Assembly: GCF_014647375.1 (NCBI RefSeq)
Contig: NZ_BMPB01000012.1
Span: 124,001-188,000, forward strand
DNA: 64,000 nt
Reading direction: 5' to 3'
Origin: Parabacteroides faecis
Lineage (GTDB): Bacteria > Bacteroidota > Bacteroidia > Bacteroidales > Tannerellaceae
Under the pieces are notes generated by a model. It was not told where the DNA came from. It worked only from the letters and a program-made list of their open reading frames with translations, and made no database searches. The position numbers and the translations under genes are program-made. Of this stretch, positions 26,432 to 36,300 are shown piece after piece. Numbering within the stretch: the stretch's first letter is position 1; every line of letters begins with the position of its first letter.

Positions 26432-27747
26432 CATTCTCCTTTAAAAAAGGAATTGTCTGCTATCCTCCTGGCATTTTCTTCAACGGACACTTTTAAATAT
26501 TTGATCGTTGTCTCAATTTTAGAATGTCCGAGTAAATCCTTTATTACAAAGATGTCTGCTCCGGAGAAGTAGAGGTTGGTCGCAAATGATCTACGTGCTG
26601 TATGTGTACATATACATTCATTCTTATTATATGTATATGTATTGATAACTCCGCCTTCTGTTTTAGAGATCTTAACTTCGTCTGTTATCCCGGCAATTAA
26701 GCCTAACTCCTTAACATGGTCGTTCAATTTTTGGTCTGACATCTTAATACTCATGACATTTGTTGTGCTCAATAGGGTCTGGAAGTTCTTATGTATTGGT
26801 ATGGATACAATTTTATTTGTTTTCTGGGTTCGTATTTTAATGAGTTCTTTATCAATGTTGAAATCTTCAATACGTGAATAATCTGATATCCGGAGACCGG
26901 TATAGCATCCAACAAGAAAAATAAGACGTGCGTCGTTTAAGGCTTTTACTTTCCTGGCGATACCGGATGGCCGAACATTTTTGAAGTGAGTTTGAATTGT
27001 TTCAGCTGTAATGTTTAGCTCATAAAGCTTTTGAACCTCTTCTTTTGTTAGGTATATTGAATCTGTTTCCTCCCTTTCTTTTTTGAACCTTTTATCTATG
27101 TAGGCAGTGTTGTTGTGTAATTCGCCTACTGATTCGTTCATAAACTTGGTAATGATCTTGAACAGACCACCTATATAGTTTTTGGAATAATGACGTTGTT
27201 CATTCTTTAATGTATATGTTTTAGTTAGCATGTGAGCACGAAATCCATTATAGAAGTCCATGTTTATGCTAGAGAAACGAAGTTTAGAGCCAGTCTCTTG
27301 TTCGTATGTGATAAGGTGATTGAGTAAACTCTGGTAGTTTTTATATGTACCAGTCGTTTTATCGCAAGTTTGGATATAGTTTGATATATAGTTTACTAAA
27401 AGGGACTCATCTTTTACCACACCGCCGGCCTCTTCATTTATTTGTGCGATTTTGTTATCGACGGCTTTTTTGAATGATTGCTGGGTTGGAGTGATCAATT
27501 CTCTATCAAATTCGATAAATACAGAGTCTATGATGTTGATATATTTTTTTATCTGTTCGTTTTTTAGGAAGCCGTCAGGGTATTTTTTACCTTCGCGGCA
27601 CCAACGTTGGCTATCGATCCAGTGTTCGGTCCGGATAGATATGCCAGGAGTGTAGCGATATCTTTCACCGTTTTTTCTAATGATAAACTGTATAGATGTT
27701 GTTTCTTTACTCTTGTCAACAAGGAACGGATTTATCTTATTTGCCAT
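26431..27747 (-). CDS. int: Tyrosine recombinase (prophage integrase)
   Basis: A 438-residue integrase catalysing site-specific strand exchange between phage and chromosomal attachment sites. It has an N-terminal arm-binding domain (MANKINPFLVDKSKETTSIQ), a SAM-like core-binding region, and the C-terminal catalytic domain with Arg in GCYTGLRISDYSRI (about 285), His-x-x-Arg in HTARRSFATNL, His in LGHSKIETT and the nucleophile Tyr417 in IKYLKV. This Bacteroides-type layout is complete. It points inward from the right end. Its ATG is followed upstream by a perfect tandem 12-bp repeat, which may be an operator or arm site. Confidence 0.95.
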   Translation of the reverse strand: MANKINPFLVDKSKETTSIQFIIRKNGERYRYTPGISIRTEHWIDSQRWCREGKKYPDGFLKNEQIKKYINIIDSVFIEFDRELITPTQQSFKKAVDNKIAQINEEAGGVVKDESLLVNYISNYIQTCDKTTGTYKNYQSLLNHLITYEQETGSKLRFSSINMDFYNGFRAHMLTKTYTLKNEQRHYSKNYIGGLFKIITKFMNESVGELHNNTAYIDKRFKKEREETDSIYLTKEEVQKLYELNITAETIQTHFKNVRPSGIARKVKALNDARLIFLVGCYTGLRISDYSRIEDFNIDKELIKIRTQKTNKIVSIPIHKNFQTLLSTTNVMSIKMSDQKLNDHVKELGLIAGITDEVKISKTEGGVINTYTYNKNECICTHTARRSFATNLYFSGADIFVIKDLLGHSKIETTIKYLKVSVEENARRIADNSFFKGE

Positions 27748-27771
27748 TTGGAACGAATTTTGGAACGAATT
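27748..27771. repeat. Tandem 12-bp repeat abutting integrase start
   Basis: Two perfect back-to-back copies of TTGGAACGAATT (27748-27759 and 27760-27771) begin one base after the integrase ATG. Possible roles are an arm-type integrase site, a repressor operator controlling int, or a translated short leader on the minus strand. Confidence 0.6.
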
Positions 27772-27889
27772 GTGTAAATGTTGTGAATGCGAATATAGTC
27801 AAAATTAATAACAGTGGGAAAAAGTGATAATGCATATGCTTAATCTAATGATTAACAACTGTTTTGATCGCTCCGGAATCACTACTTGT

Positions 27890-27925
27890 AAACCCTTCTG
27901 CAATTTACAAATTGCAGAAGGGTTT
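27890..27925. terminator. Very strong hairpin between integrase and sigma factor
   Basis: The two 17-base arms (AAACCCTTCTGCAATTT and its complement) match perfectly around a 2-base gap, so the real loop is larger and the stem about 15 bp. A T-rich stretch follows on the plus strand. It would insulate host from phage transcription. Confidence 0.7.
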
Positions 27926-28043
27926 GTATTTTTATGTGATCCAACTAATCTTTAAGGGTAATAGAAGGATTTGATGTTTAGTGCTTTAATCCGTGAATAT
28001 TAAATAAAAGATTCCTTTATTAAGAAAATATTGAATCTTTGTG

Positions 28044-28051
28044 TATCTTTG
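28044..28051 (+). promoter_or_regulatory. Promoter -7 element for ECF sigma gene
   Basis: TATCTTTG is a perfect TAnnTTTG match 33 bases before the sigma-factor ATG; a GGAGG stretch directly abuts that start. Confidence 0.45.
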
Positions 28052-28083
28052 GAGCCAGTGAAAACAATCAATGAATTTGGAGG

Positions 28084-28635
28084 ATGGGCAGTAACAACGA
28101 TGATATATTATTGCTAAAGCTAATAAAACAAGGTGATCAGATTGCTTTTAAGCATTTGTTTTATCAGTATATGGATTCATTGGAGCGTTTTATTACCTAT
28201 TATATCCATGACCGGGAAAAATCGCAGGAGCTGGTATTGGATATTTTTACTTATATATGGGAAAACCGCGAACGCTTTGAGATAAAGTTAACATTGAAGG
28301 CCTATCTTTTTCAGTCAGCCCGTAATAAGGCTTTTACTTATATCCGTGATAAAAAAATACCTGTCTATCTGGAAGATGTCTCTGCCGGTGAAGTGGGGCA
28401 AGATTATAATTCGGATTTGGAGTTCCAGGAATTGTACCGTTTGATAGAAGAGGCCGTATGTCTTTTGCCGGAGAAATGCAGGGAGATATTTAAGAAAAGC
28501 CGCGAAGAGAATTTAACCAATAAAGAAATAGCCCAGCAACTTCATATTTCGGAGAAGACGGTGGAGGGACAAATAACGATAGCCCTTAAGAAGATTAGAG
28601 TCTATTTGGGCGATTCTTATTCATATTTGTGGTAA
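28084..28635 (+). CDS. ECF RNA polymerase sigma factor
   Basis: A 183-residue sigma-70 family protein of the extracytoplasmic-function class. Region 2 spans residues 10-85 (FKHLFYQYMDSLERFITYYI, then LVLDIFTYIWENRE). Region 4 has a helix-turn-helix (LTNKEIAQQLHISEKTVEGQI) near residues 140-165. It lacks region 1.1 and 3. In Bacteroidales PULs such sigma factors are controlled by a FecR-like anti-sigma and a SusC with an STN domain, all present here, but separated from this gene by 3.6 kb. The motif at 28648-28677 just after its stop looks like a target promoter. Confidence 0.9.
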   Translation: MGSNNDDILLLKLIKQGDQIAFKHLFYQYMDSLERFITYYIHDREKSQELVLDIFTYIWENRERFEIKLTLKAYLFQSARNKAFTYIRDKKIPVYLEDVSAGEVGQDYNSDLEFQELYRLIEEAVCLLPEKCREIFKKSREENLTNKEIAQQLHISEKTVEGQITIALKKIRVYLGDSYSYLW

Positions 28636-28647
28636 AAAAACTTTATA

Positions 28648-28677
28648 TTTTAGGGGGTATCAAGCCTTTTTGAGTCT
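28648..28677 (+). promoter_or_regulatory. Putative ECF-dependent promoter, copy 1
   Basis: TTTTAGGGGGTA, six variable bases, then CTTTTTGAGTCT. The G-rich block could be a -35 and GAGTCT a -10 for an ECF sigma. It lies 41 bases before the GH43 gene and recurs at 32210-32239 and, diverged, at 53234-53263 on the minus strand. Confidence 0.6.
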
Positions 28678-28718
28678 ATTTTTGTAAAAGAAAATGTTTT
28701 ACAATAATTCTCAATGCC

Positions 28719-29675
28719 ATGAAAAAAATATTCTTGATGCTTTTTGTGTTCTTTTGGGTTGGAGTGACCTCTGTCTGTGGACAGCATATTTCTTTGGCTG
28801 ATCCTACGATCTTTTATGAAAACGGAACTTATTACCTGTATGGTACAGGTGGAGATTCTAATTTCGGTTTTCAGGTATATACTTCCAAAGACTTGAAAAT
28901 GTGGGAGGGACCGAATGGTGCTTCCGACGGATATGCTTTAAAGAAAGGCGATTCATTTGGATCGAAGGGGTTTTGGGCGCCTCAGATTTTTCGTTATAAA
29001 GGGAAATATTATATGGCTTATACGGCTGACGAGTTTATAGCCATAGCTTCTGCCGACAGTCCTTTAGGACCTTTTCGTCAGGATAAAATAGCTAAACTAC
29101 CTGCTGAAATCAAGCAGATCGATCCGTATGTGTTTTTTGATGAGGATGGCAAGGTTTATCTGTATCATGTCCGTCTAACAAAAGGAAACCGCCTGTTTGT
29201 TGCCGAACTGAATGAAGATCTTACCGCTATAAAAGAAAACACTCTCCGGGAATGCCTCTCTGCAACTGAAGACTGGGAAAATACAGCACATTCGGAATGG
29301 CCGGTTTCTGAAGGCCCTACTATCCTTAAGAAAGAGGGTGTTTATTACTTTTTCTATTCAGCTAATGATTTCCGGAATATAGATTATGCGGTAGGTTACG
29401 CAACCTCCTGTTCACCTTATGGTCCCTGGAAGAAGTATGAAGGGAATCCGGTTATTAGCCGTAAACTGCTGAAGCATAACGGGACCGGTCATGGAGATGT
29501 TTTTATTGATGAAAAAGGGGATATGCGTTATGTGTTCCATACCCATTATTCGAACTCCGTTGTATCTCCCAGGCAAACAGCTATTGTCTCTTTGCAGGAA
29601 AAGGCACAGGATGGCATCATTCGTTTTAGTATTTTGCCTGATACCTTTTTCTTTCCTCAATTAATGAATAAATGA
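28719..29675 (+). CDS. GH43-family glycoside hydrolase (secreted)
   Basis: A 318-residue secreted enzyme with a signal peptide ending near VCGQ and a five-bladed propeller. The GH43 catalytic triad fits: Asp28 in LADPTIF as base, Asp135 in IDPYVFFDEDG as pKa modulator, Glu198 in VSEGPTIL as acid. GH43 members usually act on arabinan, xylan or arabinogalactan side chains, inverting the anomeric centre. It is in one unit with the GH127 gene (51-bp gap), behind ECF promoter copy 1. Likely releases L-arabinofuranose, but exact specificity is not readable. Confidence 0.85.
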   Translation: MKKIFLMLFVFFWVGVTSVCGQHISLADPTIFYENGTYYLYGTGGDSNFGFQVYTSKDLKMWEGPNGASDGYALKKGDSFGSKGFWAPQIFRYKGKYYMAYTADEFIAIASADSPLGPFRQDKIAKLPAEIKQIDPYVFFDEDGKVYLYHVRLTKGNRLFVAELNEDLTAIKENTLRECLSATEDWENTAHSEWPVSEGPTILKKEGVYYFFYSANDFRNIDYAVGYATSCSPYGPWKKYEGNPVISRKLLKHNGTGHGDVFIDEKGDMRYVFHTHYSNSVVSPRQTAIVSLQEKAQDGIIRFSILPDTFFFPQLMNK

Positions 29676-29726
29676 TTAAATAACCTCTCCGGAATTTTAT
29701 CTCTCCGGAAATAAAATAATTGTATT

Positions 29727-31742
29727 ATGAAGAAAAGTATATTGTTCCTCTCTTTGATTTGTGGTGCCTGTACAGCTCCACAAGATACCTTGTTGGAACA
29801 GGTCGATCGATTATCAACTTCTACGCAGAATGATTTTTATGTAAGTAACCGGGCTCCTTTACAGCCGCAGCAGTTTATAAAACTCCCGGCCGGTACTATT
29901 CAGCCGGAAGGATGGTTGAAGCAACAACTGGAGTTACAAAAAGAAGGTCTGAACGGACATCTGGGAGAGATCAGTGCCTGGTTGCAAAAGAAGGATAATG
30001 CCTGGTTGGAAACCGGAGGCCAGTGGGGATGGGAAGAAGTACCTTACTGGCTGCGAGGGTATGCAAATCTGGCTTATATTGTTGAAGATAATCAGATGCT
30101 GAATGAAGCTAAATTCTGGATTGAGGGTATCTTGAAAAGTCAGCGGGAAGATGGTAACTTCGGTCCGATGCATCTGAATGACGGTAAACAGGATTTTTGG
30201 CCGAATATGATTGTCCTGTGGATCATGCAATCTTATTATGAATATTCGAATGATGAGCGGATAATCGATTTTATGACGAAGTATTGTAATTACCTGCTTA
30301 CTGTCCCGGATGAAGATTTCTTATATAGCTATTGGGAAAATAGCCGTGGCGGAGATAATCTTTGGAGTGTCGTGTGGCTATATAATCACACGGGCGATAA
30401 GAACTTACTTACGTTGGGCGAAAAAATACATAAAAATACAGCCGACTGGACAAAGTCGACTCAATTGCCTAACTGGCATAATGTAAATGTAGCGCAGTGT
30501 TTCCGTGAGCCGGCTACTTATTATCTGTTTTCAGGGGACTCATCCATGCTGGCTGCCAGCTATAATGTGCAAAGCCTGGTGCGCAGGGCATTTGGACAAG
30601 TACCGGGGGGCATGTTCGGTGCGGACGAAAATGCACGTATCGGCTTCTTTGATCCCCGGCAAGGTACTGAAACCTGTGGTTTTGTGGAACAGATGGCTTC
30701 AGATGAAATTATGCTGCAGATCAGTGGCGATCCTTATTGGGCTGAAAACTGTGAGGATGTGGCATTTAATAGTTATCCGGCGGCATTGATGCCGGATTAT
30801 AAGGCCCTTCGTTATATAACCAGTCCGAATCATGTCGTAAGTGACTCTAAAAATCATCATCCGGGTATTGATAATAGCGGACCGTTTCTTTCCATGAATC
30901 CGTTCAGTAGTCGTTGTTGCCAGCATAATCATGGTTTCGGATGGCCATATTATGCCGAAAATCTAATTTATGCAACACCGGATAATGGAATAGCTGCTGT
31001 TTTATATAATGCTTGTCAGGCGAAAGTTAAAGTTGGAAACGGAACTGAAGTGACGATAAAAGAACAAACGAACTACCCTTTTGAGGAAATAATTCGTTTT
31101 ACTTTGACGACACCTGAAAAGGTTTCATTCCCACTTTATTTGCGTATTCCGTCGTGGTGTAAAGATGCGTCGATTGCCGTAAACGGTCAGAAGTTGGGTG
31201 TCGATTTGATTAGCGGTAAATATGCTAAAATCACACGTGAGTGGTCGGATGCAGACGAAATCGTTCTTACGGTTCCCATGACATTCAATTATCGCCAATG
31301 GCAGGTAAATAAAAATAGCGTCAGTGTTGATTATGGTCCTCTGAGCTTGTCTTTAAAGATAGACGAAGATTATCAACAGAAAGACAGTCGTCAAACAGCT
31401 ATCGGCGATTCAAAATGGCAGGAGGGTGCCGATGCTTCTGCATGGCCTACTTATGAGATCTATCCGGCAAGCCCGTGGAACTATGCTTTGCTGCTCAACA
31501 GCCCGATCTCGGTTCAGCGTAAGGAATGGCCTTTTGATAATAATCCATTTACATTGACTAATGTCCCATTGGAGTTTAAGGCAAAAGGACGTCTTATTCC
31601 TGAATGGAAGATCGATGAATATGGTTTATGCGGTGTGCTACCTTATGAAGATGCCCCGAAAGCAGACACATTGGACGAAATAACATTGGTTCCGATGGGA
31701 GCTGCCCGTTTGCGTATTGCATCGTTTCCGACAACGGAATAG
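29727..31742 (+). CDS. GH127-like beta-L-arabinofuranosidase (lipoprotein)
   Basis: A 671-residue enzyme of the DUF1680/GH127 clan with lipobox ICGAC at residue 15. Two residue sets match this clan's zinc-cysteine active site: GTETCGFVEQM (Glu and Cys) and SSRCCQHNHGFGW (adjacent cysteines, one the nucleophile in characterised GH127 enzymes). The (alpha/alpha)6 barrel precedes beta domains. Family members remove beta-L-arabinofuranose, as in plant extensin or rhamnogalacturonan-II. GH146 is a related alternative. Its pairing with GH43 points to an arabinose-decorated target. Confidence 0.8.
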   Translation: MKKSILFLSLICGACTAPQDTLLEQVDRLSTSTQNDFYVSNRAPLQPQQFIKLPAGTIQPEGWLKQQLELQKEGLNGHLGEISAWLQKKDNAWLETGGQWGWEEVPYWLRGYANLAYIVEDNQMLNEAKFWIEGILKSQREDGNFGPMHLNDGKQDFWPNMIVLWIMQSYYEYSNDERIIDFMTKYCNYLLTVPDEDFLYSYWENSRGGDNLWSVVWLYNHTGDKNLLTLGEKIHKNTADWTKSTQLPNWHNVNVAQCFREPATYYLFSGDSSMLAASYNVQSLVRRAFGQVPGGMFGADENARIGFFDPRQGTETCGFVEQMASDEIMLQISGDPYWAENCEDVAFNSYPAALMPDYKALRYITSPNHVVSDSKNHHPGIDNSGPFLSMNPFSSRCCQHNHGFGWPYYAENLIYATPDNGIAAVLYNACQAKVKVGNGTEVTIKEQTNYPFEEIIRFTLTTPEKVSFPLYLRIPSWCKDASIAVNGQKLGVDLISGKYAKITREWSDADEIVLTVPMTFNYRQWQVNKNSVSVDYGPLSLSLKIDEDYQQKDSRQTAIGDSKWQEGADASAWPTYEIYPASPWNYALLLNSPISVQRKEWPFDNNPFTLTNVPLEFKAKGRLIPEWKIDEYGLCGVLPYEDAPKADTLDEITLVPMGAARLRIASFPTTE

Positions 31743-31832
31743 ATGTTGTGACCGATCTCTTTAGCTATGAAATTGATCCTTTACGGATTATTTATGTATA
31801 GAAAGTATATGTAGATATTGGAATCTTCTGTT

Positions 31833-31840
31833 TATCTTTG
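31833..31840 (+). promoter_or_regulatory. Promoter -7 element of the hairpin ncRNA
   Basis: TATCTTTG, a perfect TAnnTTTG match, with TTGG upstream near the -33 position. The start point would fall about 31845, just before the structured RNA. Confidence 0.5.
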
Positions 31841-31842
31841 CC

Positions 31843-32103
31843 TCGTACAGCAAAAGGAAAGCGTAACCGGCTGTACAATGTACGAGTAAAGCATAAGCGT
31901 TTAAGATATTATCCGATTCTGAAATCTGGACAATTTCACTATGACCGGATAAGGTACAACAAACGTTCATGCTCTTTTCTTGTTATATACCTAAGTTATT
32001 GCGTATACCAAGATAAAGAGCGTGGGCTGTTGTATATATTGGTCATAGGGGCAGTCCAGAGCCTCAGAATCGATATGTCAACAGTTTCCACGCTTCTTTT
32101 TTT
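31843..32103 (+). ncRNA. Long rod-like small RNA, 6S RNA candidate
   Basis: A strong promoter is followed by a nested imperfect duplex about 200 nt long and a run of seven T. Stems pair in order: AAGCGT 31895/ACGCTT 32090; CGATTCTGA 31914/TCAGAATCG 32064; TCTGGAC 31925/GTCCAGA 32054; TATGACC 31940/GGTCATA 32041; TACAACA 31955/TGTTGTA 32028; CATGCTCTTT 31968/AAAGAGCGTG 32015; CTTG 31979/CAAG 32009; TATAC 31986/GTATA 32003. A long rod with internal loops is the shape of 6S RNA. An additional 5' hairpin (CTCGTACA 31842/TGTACGAG 31879) is present. The 6S identity is inference, the folded transcript is well supported. The 31743-31832 and 32104-32209 flanks hold no gene. Confidence 0.6.
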
Positions 32104-32209
32104 ATTATCCAATTCGGAAACTGGTGGATCTGGTAACCGTTTTGAATATGAGCAATTTATCTTTCCGTGATCTTCCCGGATCAAATTTTTTCAAAGAAAA
32201 ATACAATCC

Positions 32210-32239
32210 TTTTAGGGGGTAGCTATTCTTTTTGAGTCT
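32210..32239 (+). promoter_or_regulatory. Putative ECF-dependent promoter, copy 2
   Basis: The same two 12-base blocks as copy 1, with six different spacer bases, 22 bases before the FecR ATG at 32262. The position fits autoregulation of the anti-sigma/SusCD operon. Confidence 0.6.
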
Positions 32240-32261
32240 CACGATGTATAAGATGCAAAAA

Positions 32262-33245
32262 ATGGATAGAAACATACCTTGGGATATTATAATAAAGGGA
32301 TTTAAACATGAAATCTCGTTAGAAGAGCAACTTGATTTGGAACGGTGGCTTGCTGACGAGAAGAATCTCTCCGTATATAAAGATTTACAATCTCTTTGGT
32401 TAGCTATTATAGAAGAAGGTACAACTTTTGAATCGAATGTGGATGCTTTGTGGGCAAAGATGGAGCTTCGCATGAAGAAAGATGAACCTAGAATAATAAA
32501 ATTCTCGCAGGCTTCTTTTCGCTGGTTCTCCGGGGTTGCATGTATTTTAATCCTCGCTTTATTGTCTTTAACCGGATATATCTCTCTTGAAACATATAAG
32601 GGAGGGCCGGTTTATACCTATTCTTCTCTGACAGGTAAATCGAAAGTAATACTTCCTGATGGTTCGCAGGTTTGGTTAAATACTGAATCTACGTTGGAAT
32701 ATTCAGCTTCAATCTGGAATAAAACAAGAAATGTCAAATTGAAGGGTGAGGCCTATTTTGATGTAAAGAAGGATCCGGATCGTCCTTTTATTGTCAAGAG
32801 TAATAATTTTGATGTCAGAGTACATGGTACTACTTTTAACGTGGCAGCACGTGATAATGAACCGAATATAAACGTTAGCCTGTTGTCCGGATCTGTAGTT
32901 GTCGGCAATGGCTCAGTTTCAAAGACGATAGTACCGGGTGAAACGGCTGTCTGTTCCAAAAAACAGGGCAGTATCCTAACAAAGAAAAATGATGTACTTT
33001 TTGCTGCCATGTGGGCGAATGAGTCTATTCATTTTGAGCGTAAATCAATTAAGGAATTATCCAAATATTTATCTAAATGGTATGGTGTAAAGATTATACT
33101 GGACCCTCTTATTCCTGAAGATCAGGCTTATACTTTTTCTATCAGGCATGAGCCTCTGGAAGAGATCCTTCGGTTAATGGCTCGGACAAATCCTATCCAG
33201 TATAGTTTTGATGAAAAGAATATTGTGAAAATCATGAATAAGTAA
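32262..33245 (+). CDS. FecR-family anti-sigma factor
   Basis: A 327-residue inner-membrane protein: cytoplasmic N-terminal helical domain (LEEQLDLERWLADEKNLSVYKDLQSLW) that holds the sigma factor, one membrane helix at about 85-105 (WFSGVACILILALLSLTGYI), then periplasmic FecR domain (ILPDGSQVWLNTESTLEY, GEAYFDVKKDPDRPFIVKSNNFDVRVHGTTFNV) and C-terminal DUF4974-like end. An ATG at 32244 would give six more residues but would overlap the putative promoter start, so 32262 is preferred. It passes the SusC STN signal to the ECF sigma at 28084. Confidence 0.9.
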   Translation: MDRNIPWDIIIKGFKHEISLEEQLDLERWLADEKNLSVYKDLQSLWLAIIEEGTTFESNVDALWAKMELRMKKDEPRIIKFSQASFRWFSGVACILILALLSLTGYISLETYKGGPVYTYSSLTGKSKVILPDGSQVWLNTESTLEYSASIWNKTRNVKLKGEAYFDVKKDPDRPFIVKSNNFDVRVHGTTFNVAARDNEPNINVSLLSGSVVVGNGSVSKTIVPGETAVCSKKQGSILTKKNDVLFAAMWANESIHFERKSIKELSKYLSKWYGVKIILDPLIPEDQAYTFSIRHEPLEEILRLMARTNPIQYSFDEKNIVKIMNK

Positions 33246-33352
33246 AACCTTTAAAATCAAATGCCTATGAAGTAACAGGAAAGAAAAAGTAATATTGTTT
33301 TAACCTTTTTATTAATTAATTTATTTCGATAATAATCTTAAAATAAGAGCTT

Positions 33353-36300
33353 ATGAAGAAGCAAATGTTTTATGAGGCCAGCGGGAAAATCTGGAGAATC
33401 CCCTTGTTTGTCGGTCTCTTTTTTCTTGCCTCAAGTTTGTATGGATATTCAAACGAGCAGGCAAAAGCTTTCTCAATTCAATTAGAAAATGTATTGTTAA
33501 GTGAAGCCATTAACCAGATCGAAAAAGCGAGTGGTTACTCCTTTTTTTATGATGAGAATAAAATAGATTTTTCTCATCGGGTCAGTGTAAATGCAAAGAA
33601 CCAGACTGTTGCCAGTATTTTAGATAGCATTCTGAAATCGACGGGATTAGCTTATGAGATTTCGAATAATCAGATTGTTTTATTGCCGGATGAAAAGAGA
33701 GCAACCGGCAGAAATGGATTAGAGCCAATTGCAACAAAGGTACAACAGCAAAAAACTACGATAACAGGAACAGTTATCGATAATTTAGGAGAGCCTGTAA
33801 TTGGGGCAAATGTTGTTGAAAAAGGAACAACTAATGGTACTATTACAGATATGAACGGAAACTTTTCTTTGAGTACATCTCCAAATGCAACTTTGGAAGT
33901 TTCGTTTATCGGGTATATAACTCAGCGTACACCTGTTAAAGGTTCAACTGTAAATATAACATTAAGAGAAGATGCACAGGCTTTGGATGAAGTTGTTATT
34001 ACCGGTTTCGGTATGTCACAAAAGAAAGAATCTCTGACGAGTGCAATTTCTTTAATTGACTCCAAAGATATAGCCCGTTCTTCTGCCTCTACATCTTCGG
34101 GTGCATTGGTTGGTAAGATCGCTGGTGTGAACTCCCGTCAGACGGATGGTCGTCCGGGTGCAAGTACCGGTCTTCAGATTCGTAATATGGGTACTCCGTT
34201 GTATGTAATAGATGGTATCCAGACGGATGAAGGGCAGTTTAATAATATTGACTTTAATGATATTGAAGCGATCTCTATATTGAAGGATGCTTCTGCTTCT
34301 ATCTATGGTGTACGTGCTGCCAATGGTGTAGTAGTTGTAACAACGAAGAAAGGTCGCAGAAATACAAAGAATACGGTGACTATCAACGCACGTTATGGCT
34401 GGCAGTCTGCATCTGCATTCCCAAAACCCGCGGATGCTGCTACCTATGTTTCCAATTGGATACAATCGGAAACGTTACAAGGAGTGGAAGAACAGAACCG
34501 TAAGTACACGATGGAAGATTTGGGTAAGTGGCAACAAGGAACAGAGAAGGGTTATCAATCATTTGACTGGTATGATTTCATCTGGGAAACATCTCCTCAG
34601 TCTTATGTTTCAGCCAATGTATCCGGTGGATCTGATAAGGTAAATTATTATTTCTCTTTAGGGTATATCGACCAGGATGCTATGATCCGTAATTATGGCG
34701 GTTTCAAACGATATAATACGCAGATGAATATTGATGCTCAGATTACCGAACGTTTTAAAATGAGTGCATCTATGAACGGACGTATCGAATCGCGTGTCAA
34801 TCCGGGTGTTCCGGGTGGTGACGACTATTGGTTGCCGGTATTCGGTACTTACCGAAATCTTCCGACAGTTCGTCCATTTGCAAACGATAATCCTAAATAT
34901 CCGGCATTAACATCCGGTAATAAGGATGTGAATTTCGGTCTGTTGAATTATGATATTTCCGGTAAATATCAGGATGACTGGCGTGTAATGCAACTTACAT
35001 TCAATGGTGAATATAAGATTATCGACGGATTGACGGCAAAGGCTCAGTTCGGATTCTACTATGGTCAGCGTGAACAGAATAACCAGGAAAACGAATGGGA
35101 CCTGTATCGTTATGATGAAGATAAGGATGAATATATCATTGTGGATGGTATGCATAACCCTTACCGGGACAGAACGATCAAAAGAGTCCAGGATATTACG
35201 ACAAATATTCAGTTGAATTACAAGAAAAGTTTTGACGATCATCATATCGATGTAATGGCAGGTATGGAGTCTATTAAACGCGATCAGCCGGAACATTTTA
35301 TCCATTCAACTCCAACATCCAATACGTTACATTTAATAGATGTAGATGAAATTGTTGAATTTAATGATTATGGTAATAGAACGGAAGCCCGCTTGGGTTA
35401 TACTTTCAGAGCCAATTATGATTTTGCATCTAAATATCTGTTAGAATTCTCCGGACGTTATGACGGTTCCTGGAAATTCCCGCCTAATCACCGTTGGGGA
35501 TTCTTCCCATCAGGTTCTGCCGGATGGCGTATCTCAGAAGAAAATTTCTGGAAAGACAGTAAGTTGTCGAATATCGTAAATGACTTTAAGATCCGTGGTT
35601 CTTATGGTTTGTTGGGTGATGATAATCTGGGAAAAGATGGTGATAATAAAGACTATTATAGCGCATTTGATTATATGGGAGGATACAATTACAAAGATGG
35701 TGGTTCGACTATTGACGGCGCTTATGTTGTCGGCTCTGTTCCCCGTGGTCTGCCCGTTACAACTATCTCATGGATAAAAGCTAAAATACTGGACATCGGT
35801 TTTGATGTTTCGTTCCTTAATAATCGTTTGTCCGGTCAGTTTGACTATTTCCGTCGTACACGTGATGGTTTGCCTGATCGTCGTTATGATGTGTTGATCC
35901 CGGCTGAAGCAGGTTTTGATTTACCTTATGAAAATTTGAAATCAGACGTGCATACAGGTTATGACCTGTCTATCCGGTGGAATGATAATGTAGAAGATTT
36001 TTATTATTCGATCGGAGTGAATATGACTTATTCACGTTTCCTGGATTGGAATCAGTATAAACCTCGTTTCGGTAACTCATGGCATTATTATCGTAATTCT
36101 ATTGATGAACGTTATGGCAACCTGAACTGGATGCTGGAATCTGACGGACAATTCCAGAGTTGGGAGGAAATTGCTGCCTGGCCGATTGATAATGACCGTC
36201 AGGGTAATAAAACAATTCGCCCGGGAGATATTAAATATGTCGATCAGAATGGTGATGGTGTAATTAATAGTATGGATGAACGTCCTTTAGGATATAAAGA

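Larger units (their letters stand above)
1..27771. mobile_element. Prophage, right-hand portion (tailed phage)
   Basis: Terminase, portal, capsid protease, major capsid, tape measure, tail tip, endolysin and a tyrosine integrase lie together with overlapping or nearly abutting genes, which shows an intact siphovirus-like prophage. The integrase on the opposite strand next to host-type genes marks the right end. The left end is not in the window, because the first gene is already cut by the edge. Whether that first methylase gene belongs to the phage or to the host is not certain. No gene shows an obvious frameshift or stop, so the structural and lysis modules look functional. The exact attachment core could not be determined. 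Confidence 0.9.
27772..28083. other. Integrase upstream region and probable right prophage end
   Basis: A 312-bp stretch with no plausible gene. It holds the integrase promoter region, a 17-bp-arm hairpin at 27890-27925 and the sigma-factor promoter region. The attachment core probably lies between 27772 and 27930, because the integrase is the last phage gene and the hairpin has the look of a host terminator. No tRNA was recognised, and the core repeat cannot be set without the left end. Confidence 0.35.

Noticed and set aside
27850-27930. tRNA 3' end as attachment site
   Set aside because: I could not fold a cloverleaf or find a T-loop GTTCRA motif; the attachment site remains open.
31838-32170. 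110-residue plus-strand open frame
   Set aside because: It overlaps the strongly paired ncRNA with a terminator inside the frame and encodes no recognisable domain.
34052-34465. 137-residue minus-strand frame in SusC
   Set aside because: Shadow of the SusC plug-coding strand, without domain or start context.
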